A DNA stretch of 16,800 nt from Candidatus Hydrogenedentota bacterium (GTDB lineage Bacteria > Hydrogenedentota > Hydrogenedentia > Hydrogenedentales > GCA-2746185), in assembly GCA_030123645.1 (NCBI GenBank), contig JASJYE010000011.1:1-16800 (forward strand), written 5' to 3'. The notes beneath the pieces are model-generated. The model made no database searches and was not told the origin of the DNA. It saw only the letters and a list, made by a program, of their open reading frames with translations. Both the position numbers and the translations under genes were made by a program. Positions 6,954-13,345 of the stretch are shown piece after piece. Numbering within the stretch: position 1 is the stretch's first letter; each line of letters begins with the position of its first letter.

Positions 6954-7249
6954 GATGGCGTCCCGTCCTCCGCCAACTCCGCTCGATGCTCCCGGACAAG
7001 GGCGGATTCCTCGGCGTTCATACCGGGGAGGTTTTCGAGCTTGGCTCCCGCACGCGCCAACTTATTCTCAAGCTGGACGATGCGGGCCTTCAGCCCCTGG
7101 GCTTCGTTGTGATCCGTCACAATCTGCAAGGCCGCCGTCTTGTCGCAACCGCCCGCTTCCCAGACTATCGGCTCGCCGTCAGCATCGTAGACGCCCCAGG
7201 TGAGGCCGTCGTCATGGACCTCTGCCTTCCATTTGGTTGCGTCGCTCAT
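6950..7249 (-). CDS. Hypothetical protein with C-terminal coiled coil
   Basis: 99 residues. The first half (KWKAEVHDDGLTWGVYDADG, then EPIVWEAGGCDKTAALQIVT) looks like a small beta-alpha domain. The second half (LKARIVQLENKLARAGAKLE) is a short coiled coil. ATG at 7249 overlaps the stop of the Lar-like gene by four bases, with AGGGCG upstream. The pattern 'GLTWGVYDADGEPIV...AALIVTDHN' resembles small phage proteins that follow Lar-like genes, but no named family is claimed. Confidence 0.72.
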   Translation of the reverse strand: MSDATKWKAEVHDDGLTWGVYDADGEPIVWEAGGCDKTAALQIVTDHNEAQGLKARIVQLENKLARAGAKLENLPGMNAEESALVREHRAELAEDGTPS

Positions 7250-7593
7250 TTGTCGCCCTGGGCTTCTTTGAGAAGCTGATAGGTCTCGCATCCGTCCCAG
7301 GGGCAATCCTTGCACGAACCTGTCTTGCTGTGGTGCGAACAGTCCGGCAGTAAGCCAGCCAGATGCGCCACGAGCCGGTCGTGCATGTTGACGGCCTTGA
7401 CGCCAGAGTTCCACAGACGCACCCCGGCATCTTCGGTGTCAGCCAGCGGGCCGACGCGGCCACACTTAGACCCACCGACCCCGTAACATTCCACGCCGTA
7501 CCGTTCGCCGCCGCCCTCGTCTTCTCCGCGCACGTCGGCATACACAACAACCTCGTTGCCGCACAGGCAGTTGACCGCCTTCAACGTAGCCAC
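7246..7593 (-). CDS. Lar-like restriction-alleviation zinc ribbon protein with Cys-rich C-terminal extension
   Basis: 115 residues. The N-terminal 60 match the Lar family layout: LKAVNCLCGNEVVVYAD for the usual 'LKPCPFCG..V', a second knuckle with GVECYGVGGSKCGRVGP, and the terminal 'a.TEeeAirlWN' motif as ADTEDAGVRLWNS. Lar-family proteins protect phage DNA by modulating host type I restriction. The first knuckle is C-x-C rather than C-x2-C, so zinc binding may be altered. An extra tail (CSHHSKTGSCKDCPWDGC) adds a second putative zinc site. The start is GTG at 7593 with GGGGTGG just upstream; an ATG at 7623 would fall on the -10 box. It is the first gene after a probable promoter. Confidence 0.72.
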   Translation of the reverse strand: MATLKAVNCLCGNEVVVYADVRGEDEGGGERYGVECYGVGGSKCGRVGPLADTEDAGVRLWNSGVKAVNMHDRLVAHLAGLLPDCSHHSKTGSCKDCPWDGCETYQLLKEAQGDK

Positions 7594-7621
7594 AATCCAC
7601 CCCTTTCCCAAGTCCCGACGC

Positions 7622-7649
7622 ATTAAACCACAATACGGACAGGAGTCAA
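7622..7649 (-). promoter_or_regulatory. Promoter with repeat-derived -35 box, drives the Lar-like gene and downstream
   Basis: On the minus strand TTGACT (7644-7649), a 16-base spacer and TTTAAT (7622-7627) form a good sigma70 promoter. The -35 is part of the CCTGTTGACT repeat found elsewhere in the window, and it overlaps the stop codon of the HD-domain gene (TGA inside TTGACT). Transcription would start near 7613-7616, about 20 bases before the GTG at 7593. Confidence 0.58.
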
Positions 7650-8284
7650 CAGGATTCTTGGGGAATACTTGACCGGGCCTGCCCTCGCGCCTTTATCTCT
7701 TCTTTGAGCGCCGCATAGTCTCGCAGGAACATCACCTCGATAACGCTCTCAGCCCCCGGCCCGTCTCGCAACCGTTTGGCGTGGATCGAGTTCTGGTGCT
7801 TGGCGATGACATCAGCACCGATGGAATCGTAGTCCTGCCAGCCGACGCCGCGACTCGGCAGGAATGCATCGACCTCAAGCCAAATCATTACACGGTCGGT
7901 AAACGTGGCTAGCGGGTTCGGGTAGTCGAAGCCAAGCGCGTCAGCGATGACATGCATGCCCCGCGTCTCGGCCATCTTATAGACGCTTCCTTTTTGCGGC
8001 TGCGGGATGTCCTTCGCGTATGCCTCGAAAGCATCATGCATGAGGCCCGCCAGTTGAACTTCTGCGGTCGCGCCATATTCGACCCACAGAAACCGGCGGA
8101 CGAGGATCGAATGCTCGCCGACAGAGTAACGGCGGCTGCACGCGCCCGCGAATCGGCATTCCATCGACAGGTGATGCGCGATGTCCTCGATACAGATATC
8201 CTCGACGCGCAAGTCAAACGCATTCACTGCTCGCCCCGTGAACGTCTCAGTCACGCCGGTCTCTGCGAATGTACGCGCCGCCAT
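7646..8284 (-). CDS. HD-domain phosphohydrolase (YfbR/5'-nucleotidase-like)
   Basis: A 212-residue HD-superfamily metal-dependent hydrolase. It has a phage-typical N-terminus ('FTGRAVNAFDLRVEDICIED', then IAHHLSMECRF), then YSVGEHS (H58), LMHDAFEAY (H83-D84) and KDIPQPQK (D92), a full set of metal ligands. A later acidic residue in VMIWLEVDAFLP may complete the site. Phage members of this group probably act on deoxynucleoside monophosphates or related nucleotides, but the substrate cannot be read from the sequence. ATG at 8284 has GGGGG five bases upstream. The gene is separated from its upstream neighbour by 23 bases, and its stop overlaps the next promoter. Confidence 0.88.
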   Translation of the reverse strand: MAARTFAETGVTETFTGRAVNAFDLRVEDICIEDIAHHLSMECRFAGACSRRYSVGEHSILVRRFLWVEYGATAEVQLAGLMHDAFEAYAKDIPQPQKGSVYKMAETRGMHVIADALGFDYPNPLATFTDRVMIWLEVDAFLPSRGVGWQDYDSIGADVIAKHQNSIHAKRLRDGPGAESVIEVMFLRDYAALKEEIKARGQARSSIPQESC

Positions 8285-8307
8285 CCTGGCCCCCTTGCGT
8301 TGCCTGC

Positions 8308-8739
8308 CTATAGACTCCCTGAGCCTCGCGTAAAGTCCGGTAGTCCGTCGCCCTCGGGACAGTGCCACGGGTGGTGAACTTCCTCGATGTTGACATGCTC
8401 AGACTTCGGCGCGAACACGAGGACGCACTTCGCCTCGGGACCCAGGAAGTCATCGCGGGCAGACGTTAGACGATACCAGTCCGGCAACACGACCTTCGGC
8501 GATCCGGAGAACGCGGATACGCGGATACTTGAGACGCTTAGGTGAACCCACAGGCGACCGTCTAACTCGCGCGACGCCGACACGATAGCTTGGGCTCGGC
8601 AGACTCCATCCCATGCGAACTTCGCACCATCACCGCGCTCCTCAACGAGCTCCCATTTGTGCCGCATCGCGCGCTGGATGATCGGGCCGATAATCTCTGG
8701 GAACGTCTCTACGTCACCCATTGGTATCCCCATAGGCAT
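8308..8739 (-). CDS. Phage protein resembling DUF7694
   Basis: 143 residues. The central and C-terminal part (GRLWVHLSVSSIRV, LPDWYRLTSARDDFLGPEAK, SEHVNIEEVHHPWHC, then GDGLPDFTRGSGSL) follows the pattern of a common phage family: 'W.HLSVS... lP.W..L..vKd.FiG... yVNIh.....hLW....LPDF'. The function of the family is unknown. The start is uncertain: ATGs lie at 8739, 8733 and 8721. The one at 8739 follows TAGGG by three bases; the one at 8721 has GGGG six bases upstream. Confidence 0.75.
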   Translation of the reverse strand: MPMGIPMGDVETFPEIIGPIIQRAMRHKWELVEERGDGAKFAWDGVCRAQAIVSASRELDGRLWVHLSVSSIRVSAFSGSPKVVLPDWYRLTSARDDFLGPEAKCVLVFAPKSEHVNIEEVHHPWHCPEGDGLPDFTRGSGSL

Positions 8740-8744
8740 GTGCC

Positions 8745-8957
8745 CTACTTCGTCTCAAGCTCCGCTTTCGCCGCGGCAGTAACCGCCGCGTCACGCCATG
8801 ACGAACTCGTGAGCCGCAGCCCCGCGCGTTCGGCGCGCGCCTGTGCTTTCCTGTGCGCCCGGTCAATGAGCTTTTCGTTGTGCGACCAAAACGACATCTG
8901 GCGGCCGCCGGTCTTGCTGGCCTTCGCCTTGCTTCCTGTGTCTTTCGGTGTCGACAT
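8745..8957 (-). CDS. Small basic hypothetical protein
   Basis: 70 residues. The first 20 are Lys/Ser/Thr-rich and probably disordered, followed by a helical region (HNEKLIDRAHRKAQARAERA) and an Ala-rich C-terminus. The SD GAGAGG lies five bases before the ATG at 8957. It sits between the Gp37/68-like gene and the DUF7694-like gene, five bases before the latter. It might bind nucleic acid because of its charge, but no family is recognised. Confidence 0.7.
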   Translation of the reverse strand: MSTPKDTGSKAKASKTGGRQMSFWSHNEKLIDRAHRKAQARAERAGLRLTSSSWRDAAVTAAAKAELETK

Positions 8958-8985
8958 TGCGTCCTCTCTCTATTCCCCCCGGTTG

Positions 8986-9771
8986 CTATGGTTTCTGCGC
9001 CCATGTCTGTCCGTCGAGTTCCGGCATGTGCTTCGGATGTATCGCGCTGTACTGCTTGAGGAAGAACGGCACGCCTGCTTCGACGCACTGATCCCTGAGA
9101 GACCGCGCCCAGTCGAGGTCGAACGGCCGATGCCCTGGCCCCGACTCGCCGCCGCAGATTACCCAGTCGATCTTCTGGACTCCCACGATGCGCTCCGAGA
9201 AGATCCGCACGCCAGGCTTGAGCCAGCGCGGAAGATTCCGCTTTAGTCGAACCGGCCCCAACTGCGGCTCTATCGAGACGAACTTCTTCCCCGGCCAGTC
9301 GATCTCGATCAGCTCGCGGATACGTTTGTCGGCGCGCGCCTGGTTCTCCGCCGTGGCGCCGAACCAGATGTGGCTGTAGTCATATGCGTGCTCGTCTTGA
9401 AGCGCCTTGGCCCACCGCGCCATCCGATCAACGCGTTTGGTCAACAGGAGAAACGTGAGGTCTGGCCGCTGGATCATGTTGCGCACCGCATCGTTCCGCC
9501 ACGCCGCCGGCACATCCTCGTGGAAGAAGTCCGACCACGAGCAAACGAACACGAACGAGCCCGGCGATATCTTCCACGTCCCGTCACGATTCTTGCGGAT
9601 CGGTAGGTCGCGTTTCGCGCCTTTCGTCTGCCGGATGATCGTCGGGTCATTCCCCCACCGCTTTTGCTCGCGGAACATATAGCAGTTATCGCAGCCTTCC
9701 GAGACCTTCGTGCAGCCTACCCACGGATTCCACGTTGCGTCACACCACTCGATGCCCGTTTGGACGCCCAC
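8986..9771 (-). CDS. Phage Gp37/Gp68 family protein (DUF5131)
   Basis: 261 residues, the usual length. The signature is at the start: GIEWCDATWNPWVGC, then SEGCDNCY with C20, C27 and C30 (C-x6-C-x2-C). Further family blocks are FVFVCSWSDFFHEDVP, FLLLTKRVDR, IWFGATAENQ, KFVSIEPQLGPV, VICGGESGPGHRPFD and VPFFLKQYSA. The fold is predicted to be a radical-SAM-like TIM barrel whose cysteines could hold an iron-sulfur cluster. The reaction is not known for phage members. The start is GTG at 9771 with AGGGG seven bases upstream. A stable GC hairpin precedes it. Confidence 0.93.
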   Translation of the reverse strand: MGVQTGIEWCDATWNPWVGCTKVSEGCDNCYMFREQKRWGNDPTIIRQTKGAKRDLPIRKNRDGTWKISPGSFVFVCSWSDFFHEDVPAAWRNDAVRNMIQRPDLTFLLLTKRVDRMARWAKALQDEHAYDYSHIWFGATAENQARADKRIRELIEIDWPGKKFVSIEPQLGPVRLKRNLPRWLKPGVRIFSERIVGVQKIDWVICGGESGPGHRPFDLDWARSLRDQCVEAGVPFFLKQYSAIHPKHMPELDGQTWAQKP

Positions 9772-9790
9772 AGTTATTCCCCTGTCCGCT

Positions 9791-9806
9791 CCCCGCTCGC
9801 GCGGGG
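9791..9806 (-). other. GC hairpin with GNRA tetraloop between two genes
   Basis: The minus-strand RNA reads CCCCGC-GCGA-GCGGGG: a perfect 6-bp GC stem capped by a GNRA-type tetraloop. It begins one base after the stop of the 57-residue gene and ends 20 bases before the GTG of the Gp37/68-like gene. No T-run follows, so it is a poor intrinsic terminator. It may be an mRNA stability or processing element. Confidence 0.5.
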
Positions 9807-9807
9807 C

Positions 9808-9981
9808 CTACTCTGTTGCATCATCTGCGAACATGGCATCCGCCCATTCGAGCGCGCGGCAATATGTCAGGTAGCGCCATGTCTTCCGAAGCGGGTAGCC
9901 CTTGCAGAATGCAAATGCGATCTCGAGGAAATCTACCGCCCACCGCGCCCAATTCTCGGCGCAGAATTTCGTGATGTCCAT
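9808..9981 (-). CDS. Small hypothetical protein, 57 residues
   Basis: ATG at 9981 overlaps the upstream stop by one base (TAATG) and has GAAGG four bases upstream; the stop is TAG at 9808-9810. The sequence MDITKFCAENWARWAVDFLE, then IAFAFCKGYPLRKTWRY, is rich in Trp, Phe and Tyr and looks like two amphipathic helices. It fills what would otherwise be a 209-base gap, and codon use is like its neighbours. No family is recognised. Confidence 0.7.
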   Translation of the reverse strand: MDITKFCAENWARWAVDFLEIAFAFCKGYPLRKTWRYLTYCRALEWADAMFADDATE

Positions 9982-10289
9982 TACGCCTTCACCGCCATCT
10001 TGGCATTCTGCGTCTGCAACGCCTGGACGGTGAGCTTGAGTTCCTTGACCCGGTCTTCGAGATGCTCGACGCTCTTCTCGGCAGTCGTGGCGCGAGTGGA
10101 TACGGGCTTGAACTGCGATTCGACACCGGCGAGTTTGCTCTTCGCCGCCGCCAGTTCCTTGCGCAGCGACTCGTTGGAAGCCTTGTACTTCCGCGTGTGA
10201 GTAGTCGTCGCGTTCTCGACGGCCTGCGTGAACAGCCGCCCCACCTTCTCCATCATCGCCGGGCCGACTACGTCATTCTGGTTTCCCAT
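9981..10289 (-). CDS. Coiled-coil protein, unknown function
   Basis: 102 residues. The N-terminal 35 (NDVVGPAMMEKVGRLFTQAV) is helical. Residues 40-102 form an almost uninterrupted coiled coil (ESLRKELAAAKSKLAGVESQ, TTAEKSVEHLEDRVKELKLT). ATG at 10289 has GGGG six bases upstream. It overlaps the next gene by one base. No family is recognised. Confidence 0.75.
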   Translation of the reverse strand: MGNQNDVVGPAMMEKVGRLFTQAVENATTTHTRKYKASNESLRKELAAAKSKLAGVESQFKPVSTRATTAEKSVEHLEDRVKELKLTVQALQTQNAKMAVKA

Positions 10290-10312
10290 GTCCGTCCCCT
10301 TTCGTGATTCCA

Positions 10313-10519
10313 TTAGTCCCGCCCCCGGTCCGCCTCGAAAGCCCTGACAATCCGCTTCGCAAAGCGGTAGAGCGCCTGTCCCTCGAGGGTTCCCATGCAG
10401 GCGCCATCCTTGATGCCAAACCACAGGTATGTGCGCTTTCCGTCATACCAGCCCGCCAACTCGCCCTCGGGCGCAGGCGGCTGCGCGCCTTTCTCTAGCC
10501 GTTGCCTGATTCGCTTCAT
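10313..10519 (-). CDS. Small hypothetical protein
   Basis: 68 residues with a basic start (MKRIRQRLEKGAQPP), a central beta-like segment (GWYDGKRTYLWFGIKDGACM) and a C-terminal helix (EGQALYRFAKRIVRAFEADR). The SD GGAGGTG lies five bases before the ATG at 10519, one of the best in the window; upstream in-frame ATGs lack an SD. No family is recognised. Confidence 0.72.
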   Translation of the reverse strand: MKRIRQRLEKGAQPPAPEGELAGWYDGKRTYLWFGIKDGACMGTLEGQALYRFAKRIVRAFEADRGRD

Positions 10520-10575
10520 GTCACCACCTCCCATTTCCGCCCACACCATACCACGGTCAATCATCACTCACGCGA

Positions 10576-10701
10576 TTAGCAGCTCCATGGCTTCGTTCTG
10601 CGTATCACCCTTGCTGCCGCGCGTATCGCCCTCGTCGCAGAGACCGTGATACACAGCCTCTCCGGCGCCATCATTTCCTTCAGTCGCTTTGCGTCGATCA
10701 T
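10576..10701 (-). CDS. Possible 41-residue ORF, perhaps frame-disrupted
   Basis: ATG at 10701 has TGAGG five bases upstream, and the first residues (MIDAKRLKEMMAPERL) look like a normal protein. The rest (RAIRAAARVIRRTKPW) is Arg/Ala-rich and resembles an out-of-frame translation. A different frame in the same segment, opening with GTG at 10654 and stopping at 10568, reads YHGLCDEGDTRGSKGDTQNE, which looks more protein-like. Either there are two overlapping mini-ORFs or an indel splits one small gene. The interval is clearly in operon context, but the true product is unsure. Confidence 0.35.
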   Translation of the reverse strand: MIDAKRLKEMMAPERLCITVSATRAIRAAARVIRRTKPWSC

Positions 10702-10721
10702 CCGTGCCTCATTTCCCTTGC

Positions 10722-11090
10722 CTATACTATCCCAGCCAACCACTCGACAAGCCCACGCCATGCCTCGCATTTCTGACACGTCATTCCGCCGCACGGGGTC
10801 CGGCATAGACAATACCCCGTGTCGTCGAGGACGCCCACGATGATGGCCTTGATCGCATCGGGCGCCACAGTGGACCCGGGGGCGCTCTCTCTCGCGGCGG
10901 CCATCGCCCTGGCAACGCGCCGCTCGAAGTCGATAGTGGTGCGGTCAGCGGTGTCTCTCCGTCCACGCACAAACGCCCTCAAGATCCGCCCTTCGTAATC
11001 CGGCGCGGGCGCGGCATACTGCGCGTCAACGAAGTCAGCGAACTTGCGTCGCGCTTCGCGGAGGCCTTCGCGTTCATCGCCTGGGTACAT
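10722..11090 (-). CDS. Hypothetical protein with Cys-rich C-terminus
   Basis: 122 residues. The N-terminal two-thirds is charged helical sequence (EREGLREARRKFADFVDAQY, DFERRVARAMAAARESA). The last 30 residues contain CLCRTPCGGMTCQKC, a dense cysteine cluster that may bind zinc. ATG at 11090 overlaps the upstream stop by one base (TGATG); a GTG one codon earlier is equally possible, with AAGGA six bases upstream. No family is recognised. Confidence 0.72.
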   Translation of the reverse strand: MYPGDEREGLREARRKFADFVDAQYAAPAPDYEGRILRAFVRGRRDTADRTTIDFERRVARAMAAARESAPGSTVAPDAIKAIIVGVLDDTGYCLCRTPCGGMTCQKCEAWRGLVEWLAGIV

Positions 11091-11287
11091 CACTTACCGT
11101 CCTTCCCTGAGTCGGCCCGCTTGGCGTCCACCACGCACCCCAAGACGTAATACACCGTGTAGGACATGGGCTCATTGAGCCTTGCGGCGTGCGACTCGGC
11201 ATCTGCCCGCTCTGAGAATACTCCATTGACGCCAAGCTCGTTGACATCATCGTCTGCCGCCCAGCCGTGAACTACATAGACGGTCAT
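11090..11287 (-). CDS. Small DUF7336-like phage protein
   Basis: 65 residues: MTVYVVHGWA, a loop, GVFSERADAESHAARL, then SYTVYYVLGCVVDA. The strand - variable loop - 'F...AdAe..A' helix - strand-D pattern is the same as in the N-terminus of the protein at 5234-5662, so the two probably share a fold. The SD GGAGGT lies six bases before the ATG at 11287. The function is unknown; the family name is tentative. Confidence 0.72.
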   Translation of the reverse strand: MTVYVVHGWAADDDVNELGVNGVFSERADAESHAARLNEPMSYTVYYVLGCVVDAKRADSGKDGK

Positions 11288-11321
11288 CCCGCCACCTCCA
11301 TTCTCTGAGTCGCCTACCACC

Positions 11322-11585
11322 CTATACGGCATACGTATCCGCCCACGCACATACAGCCATGGCCGCGCCGAAAATCGGACCATAGAGAAGCAGCGTCCAA
11401 CAGCACGACCACCAATCATCATCTTTCCAAAATGGCTTCCGGGGATTATTGCACTCGCTCGGAGTGAACGGAATGACAACGATAAGGCCGAGACTCAAGA
11501 CCGTAATCAGTCCGGTCCATACGCCAACGACAAATGCCGCAACAATCGCAAACGCAAGGCAGAATTCCGCCACTTCCATATCCAT
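11322..11585 (-). CDS. Small membrane protein, two to three helices
   Basis: 87 residues. A long hydrophobic N-terminal region (about 8-40, FCLAFAIVAAFVVGVWTGLI, then TVLSLGLIVVIPF) probably makes two helices. It is followed by a polar loop with a Cys and charged residues (NNPRKPFWKDDDWW) and another hydrophobic segment at about 62-82. GAGGT lies five bases before the ATG at 11585. It is the first gene after the repeat-derived promoter at 11608-11635. The function is unknown; it is an alternative holin-like candidate. Confidence 0.72.
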   Translation of the reverse strand: MDMEVAEFCLAFAIVAAFVVGVWTGLITVLSLGLIVVIPFTPSECNNPRKPFWKDDDWWSCCWTLLLYGPIFGAAMAVCAWADTYAV

Positions 11586-11607
11586 ATCCCACCTCTATTC
11601 CGCAAAC

Positions 11608-11635
11608 ATAGTACCCCAACGTCAACAGGAGTCAA
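11608..11635 (-). promoter_or_regulatory. Promoter with tandem CTGTTGAC repeats
   Basis: On the minus strand TTGACT (11630-11635), a 16-base spacer and TACTAT (11608-11613) form a plausible sigma70 promoter. Inside the spacer the octamer CTGTTGAC is repeated exactly 10 bp away from the first copy (plus-strand GTCAACAG at 11621 and 11631). The start site would be about 15-20 bases before the ATG at 11585. The helical-turn spacing also suits a dimeric regulator. Confidence 0.58.
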
Positions 11636-11640
11636 CAGGT
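11621..11640 (+). repeat. Tandem GTCAACAG repeat, 10-bp period
   Basis: Two direct copies, GTCAACAGGA and GTCAACAGGT, exactly one helical turn apart. Fifteen bases (ACAGGAGTCAACAGG) are identical to the copy at 7639-7653. Part of the promoter upstream of 11585. Confidence 0.6.
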
Positions 11641-11699
11641 ATTTAAGGAGAAAGCGCGAATTCAGGAGCGCCAATCCGCCACCGGGACCAAGCGTGGCG
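11636..11699. other. Short gap between the zinc-ribbon gene and the promoter
   Basis: This stretch downstream of the 126-residue gene holds the 5' end of the tandem GTCAACAG repeats. It also has a TTTAAGGAGAAAG segment on the plus strand that resembles an SD but has no ORF behind it. No terminator is visible. Confidence 0.3.
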
Positions 11700-12080
11700 C
11701 TAGTCGTTCCCATTCCCGTGATAGCATTTCCAGCACAGCCGCTTTCGCGCGGCACGTTTGGCATGATGGCTGATGCCCTTTGCGATAGCATCGGCCCCGC
11801 ACGTCCGGCAAGCGCCATCGGCCGCCATTCGCTCCGACCTCTCGGCGCTCCTGACGCCTCGGGTGTTGTAGCAATATCCACATATGGAGAGAGCGCGGGC
11901 GTATGTGCTGGCCTTACTACTACCGCAGGATACTGGCCGTGTTCCGCATATAGTACAACGCGCGGTTGCCGTCTTGGCGACAAGCGGCCTTACACATGTC
12001 GGCGCAACCCTTCGCCTGATGGTCCGTGGCTTCTGCCGCTCGACTAATGCCTCATACCATGCAGTCAGAGGTTCGGCCAA
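11700..12080 (-). CDS. Zinc-ribbon-rich hypothetical protein, TTG start
   Basis: 126 residues. Cysteine pairs occur at TARCTICG, SICGYCYN, GACRTCGA and RLCWKCYH, enough for two zinc sites, embedded in Arg/Ala/Ser-rich sequence. The start is TTG at 12080, supported by GGAAGG six bases upstream and a one-base gap to the preceding stop; the next in-frame Met is residue 85. It may be a nucleic-acid-binding or recombination-endonuclease-like (treble-clef) protein, but no catalytic motif is seen. A probable promoter for the next gene follows its stop. Confidence 0.62.
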   Translation of the reverse strand: MAEPLTAWYEALVERQKPRTIRRRVAPTCVRPLVAKTATARCTICGTRPVSCGSSKASTYARALSICGYCYNTRGVRSAERSERMAADGACRTCGADAIAKGISHHAKRAARKRLCWKCYHGNGND

Positions 12081-12081
12081 G

Positions 12082-12321
12082 TCACGCCTTCCAATCCGCC
12101 AGCTTCACATACTCATGAAAAGCGCACTTGAACGGACAGACGAGCGATGGGGTCACTGTGCCATCGGGGTCAATTGTGTGATCGGTCAGAGATACAAGCT
12201 TCCCGCATCCGGGGCAGCAGACGAGCGCATTGTGTTTGCCGAATATAGGGCGCCTCTCTCTGTGCCATTCCCCCTTGCTCATAACGCCGTCACGGCGGGT
12301 TGACTCGATTAGGGTTATCAC
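12082..12321 (-). CDS. Small zinc-ribbon phage protein
   Basis: 79 residues with knuckles CCPGCGK and CPFKCAFHEY on either side of a conserved-looking core (HTIDPDGTVTPSL), typical of small phage zinc-ribbon proteins of unknown role. The start is GTG at 12321, overlapping the terS stop by four bases (GTGA), with GGGGGAG just upstream. An ATG at codon 14 lacks an SD. Confidence 0.7.
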   Translation of the reverse strand: MITLIESTRRDGVMSKGEWHRERRPIFGKHNALVCCPGCGKLVSLTDHTIDPDGTVTPSLVCPFKCAFHEYVKLADWKA

Positions 12322-13028
12322 TTCTCCCCCTTCCCCAACTTCACCGCCTCCGCATGAATCAGCTCCATCGCCTCGATAATCGTCCCCTTGCTCGCCATGC
12401 TTGCCCGGACTTCGAGCATACCAAGATGCTGCATCAACAGTTTGGTCGCCGCCACTTTGTCATAGAACGTGATCTTGAGCCGCCAGCCGGTTTTGCTCGA
12501 CACGGGTTCAATGGATTTGATCGCACCTTGCAGGTATTTAGGTATCTCGTCCGAAGACTTGACGAAAAGAGAGTTGCCCTTCCACTCCGCGAACTCACCC
12601 GGCGTCGAGAAGGCCAAGACTGAAAGCTCCCTGATGATCTTCTCTTGGCTGACCTCCATGCGACGCTTGCGGTCGTCCATCCGCTTGCGCATATACTTCG
12701 TAACATGGGGGTTGACCATTAGCGTAGAGGCTTGACTCTGTGCTGATTTCTTGGCATATCCTGCCATTATCGCGGCTTTCGTGGCATTCAGATTTGCCGC
12801 ACCCAAGTAGTATTCCACGAACAGCGATTGCTTGTCCGTGATGTCAAAGCCGTTCGTGTGTCGCGGCGGGTGATCCATTCCCTCGAGGACATACTTCGGA
12901 ATATGCGCGTAGGCGTTTCGCTTGCCCGGCTGTTTGCTTCGCGGTGTCTTCTTCGCACCCTTGCGCTTGCTCTTGCCGGGCGTCTTCTTGCAGACCTTCT
13001 TCTTGACCTTGGCTCTCTTCTTTGCCAC
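12318..13028 (-). CDS. terS: Terminase small subunit (Terminase_2 type) with Lys-rich N-terminal extension
   Basis: 236 residues. The small subunit recognises the packaging start site and loads DNA onto TerL. The Terminase_2 core starts near residue 62: FDITDKQSLFVEYYLGAANL, NATKAAIMAGY (then AKKSAQSQAST), NPHVTKYM. This is the classic 'lt.kQ..Fv..Yl...NatkAaiaAGYs.ktA...ss.ll.np.V' pattern with its helix-turn-helix. The first 37 residues are extraordinary: 19 are Lys or Arg and none is acidic. The start is GTG at 13028, with GGAGGTG five bases upstream and overlapping the previous stop; an upstream ATG at 13070 has no SD. TerL is 8.8 kb further downstream on the same strand. Confidence 0.92.
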   Translation of the reverse strand: MAKKRAKVKKKVCKKTPGKSKRKGAKKTPRSKQPGKRNAYAHIPKYVLEGMDHPPRHTNGFDITDKQSLFVEYYLGAANLNATKAAIMAGYAKKSAQSQASTLMVNPHVTKYMRKRMDDRKRRMEVSQEKIIRELSVLAFSTPGEFAEWKGNSLFVKSSDEIPKYLQGAIKSIEPVSSKTGWRLKITFYDKVAATKLLMQHLGMLEVRASMASKGTIIEAMELIHAEAVKLGKGEK

Positions 13029-13030
13029 GG

Positions 13031-13345
13031 CTACACCTCCGCCAACGGTGCCGGCATCTGATTGAACCATACCACAATCGACCGCTCACCGAAAGGCACG
13101 ACGATCTCGAAATCGAAGATGCCTGTCAGGAATGAGCGCCACGCTCGGCATACGTCCTGTTGCACTTGCCGGTCAGCGGATTGAATCATCACCATAGGCG
13201 ACGGGCGACCCGCAGCCGTCCACGTCCGGGCCGTTATGTGGTCGAGCACGATCCGCTGAATCGGCGACGGACATTGCTCCCAGGTGTACCAGAAGACGAG
13301 AGTGTCCGTGCCTTCATAGAGCTTTTCGGCCTCGGCAGTCGTCAT
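13031..13345 (-). CDS. Hypothetical protein upstream of terS
   Basis: 104 residues: an N-terminal helix, then TDTLVFWYTWEQCPSPIQRI and alternating strands (MVMIQSADRQ, FDFEIVVPFGERSIVVWF) suggest a compact alpha/beta domain. The ATG at 13345 overlaps the upstream stop by four bases (ATGA). Its stop codon lies inside the terS SD, so the two are translationally linked. No family is recognised. Confidence 0.72.
   Translation of the reverse strand: MTTAEAEKLYEGTDTLVFWYTWEQCPSPIQRIVLDHITARTWTAAGRPSPMVMIQSADRQVQQDVCRAWRSFLTGIFDFEIVVPFGERSIVVWFNQMPAPLAEV

Noticed and set aside
8590..9246. 218-codon plus-strand ORF
   Set aside because: Antisense to the DUF7694-like, 70-residue and Gp37/68-like genes, all with much better evidence.
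9440..9447. GTCAACAG copy inside the Gp37/68-like gene
   Set aside because: It encodes conserved residues (LLLTKR) of the family, so its presence is explained by coding and not counted as a regulatory site.
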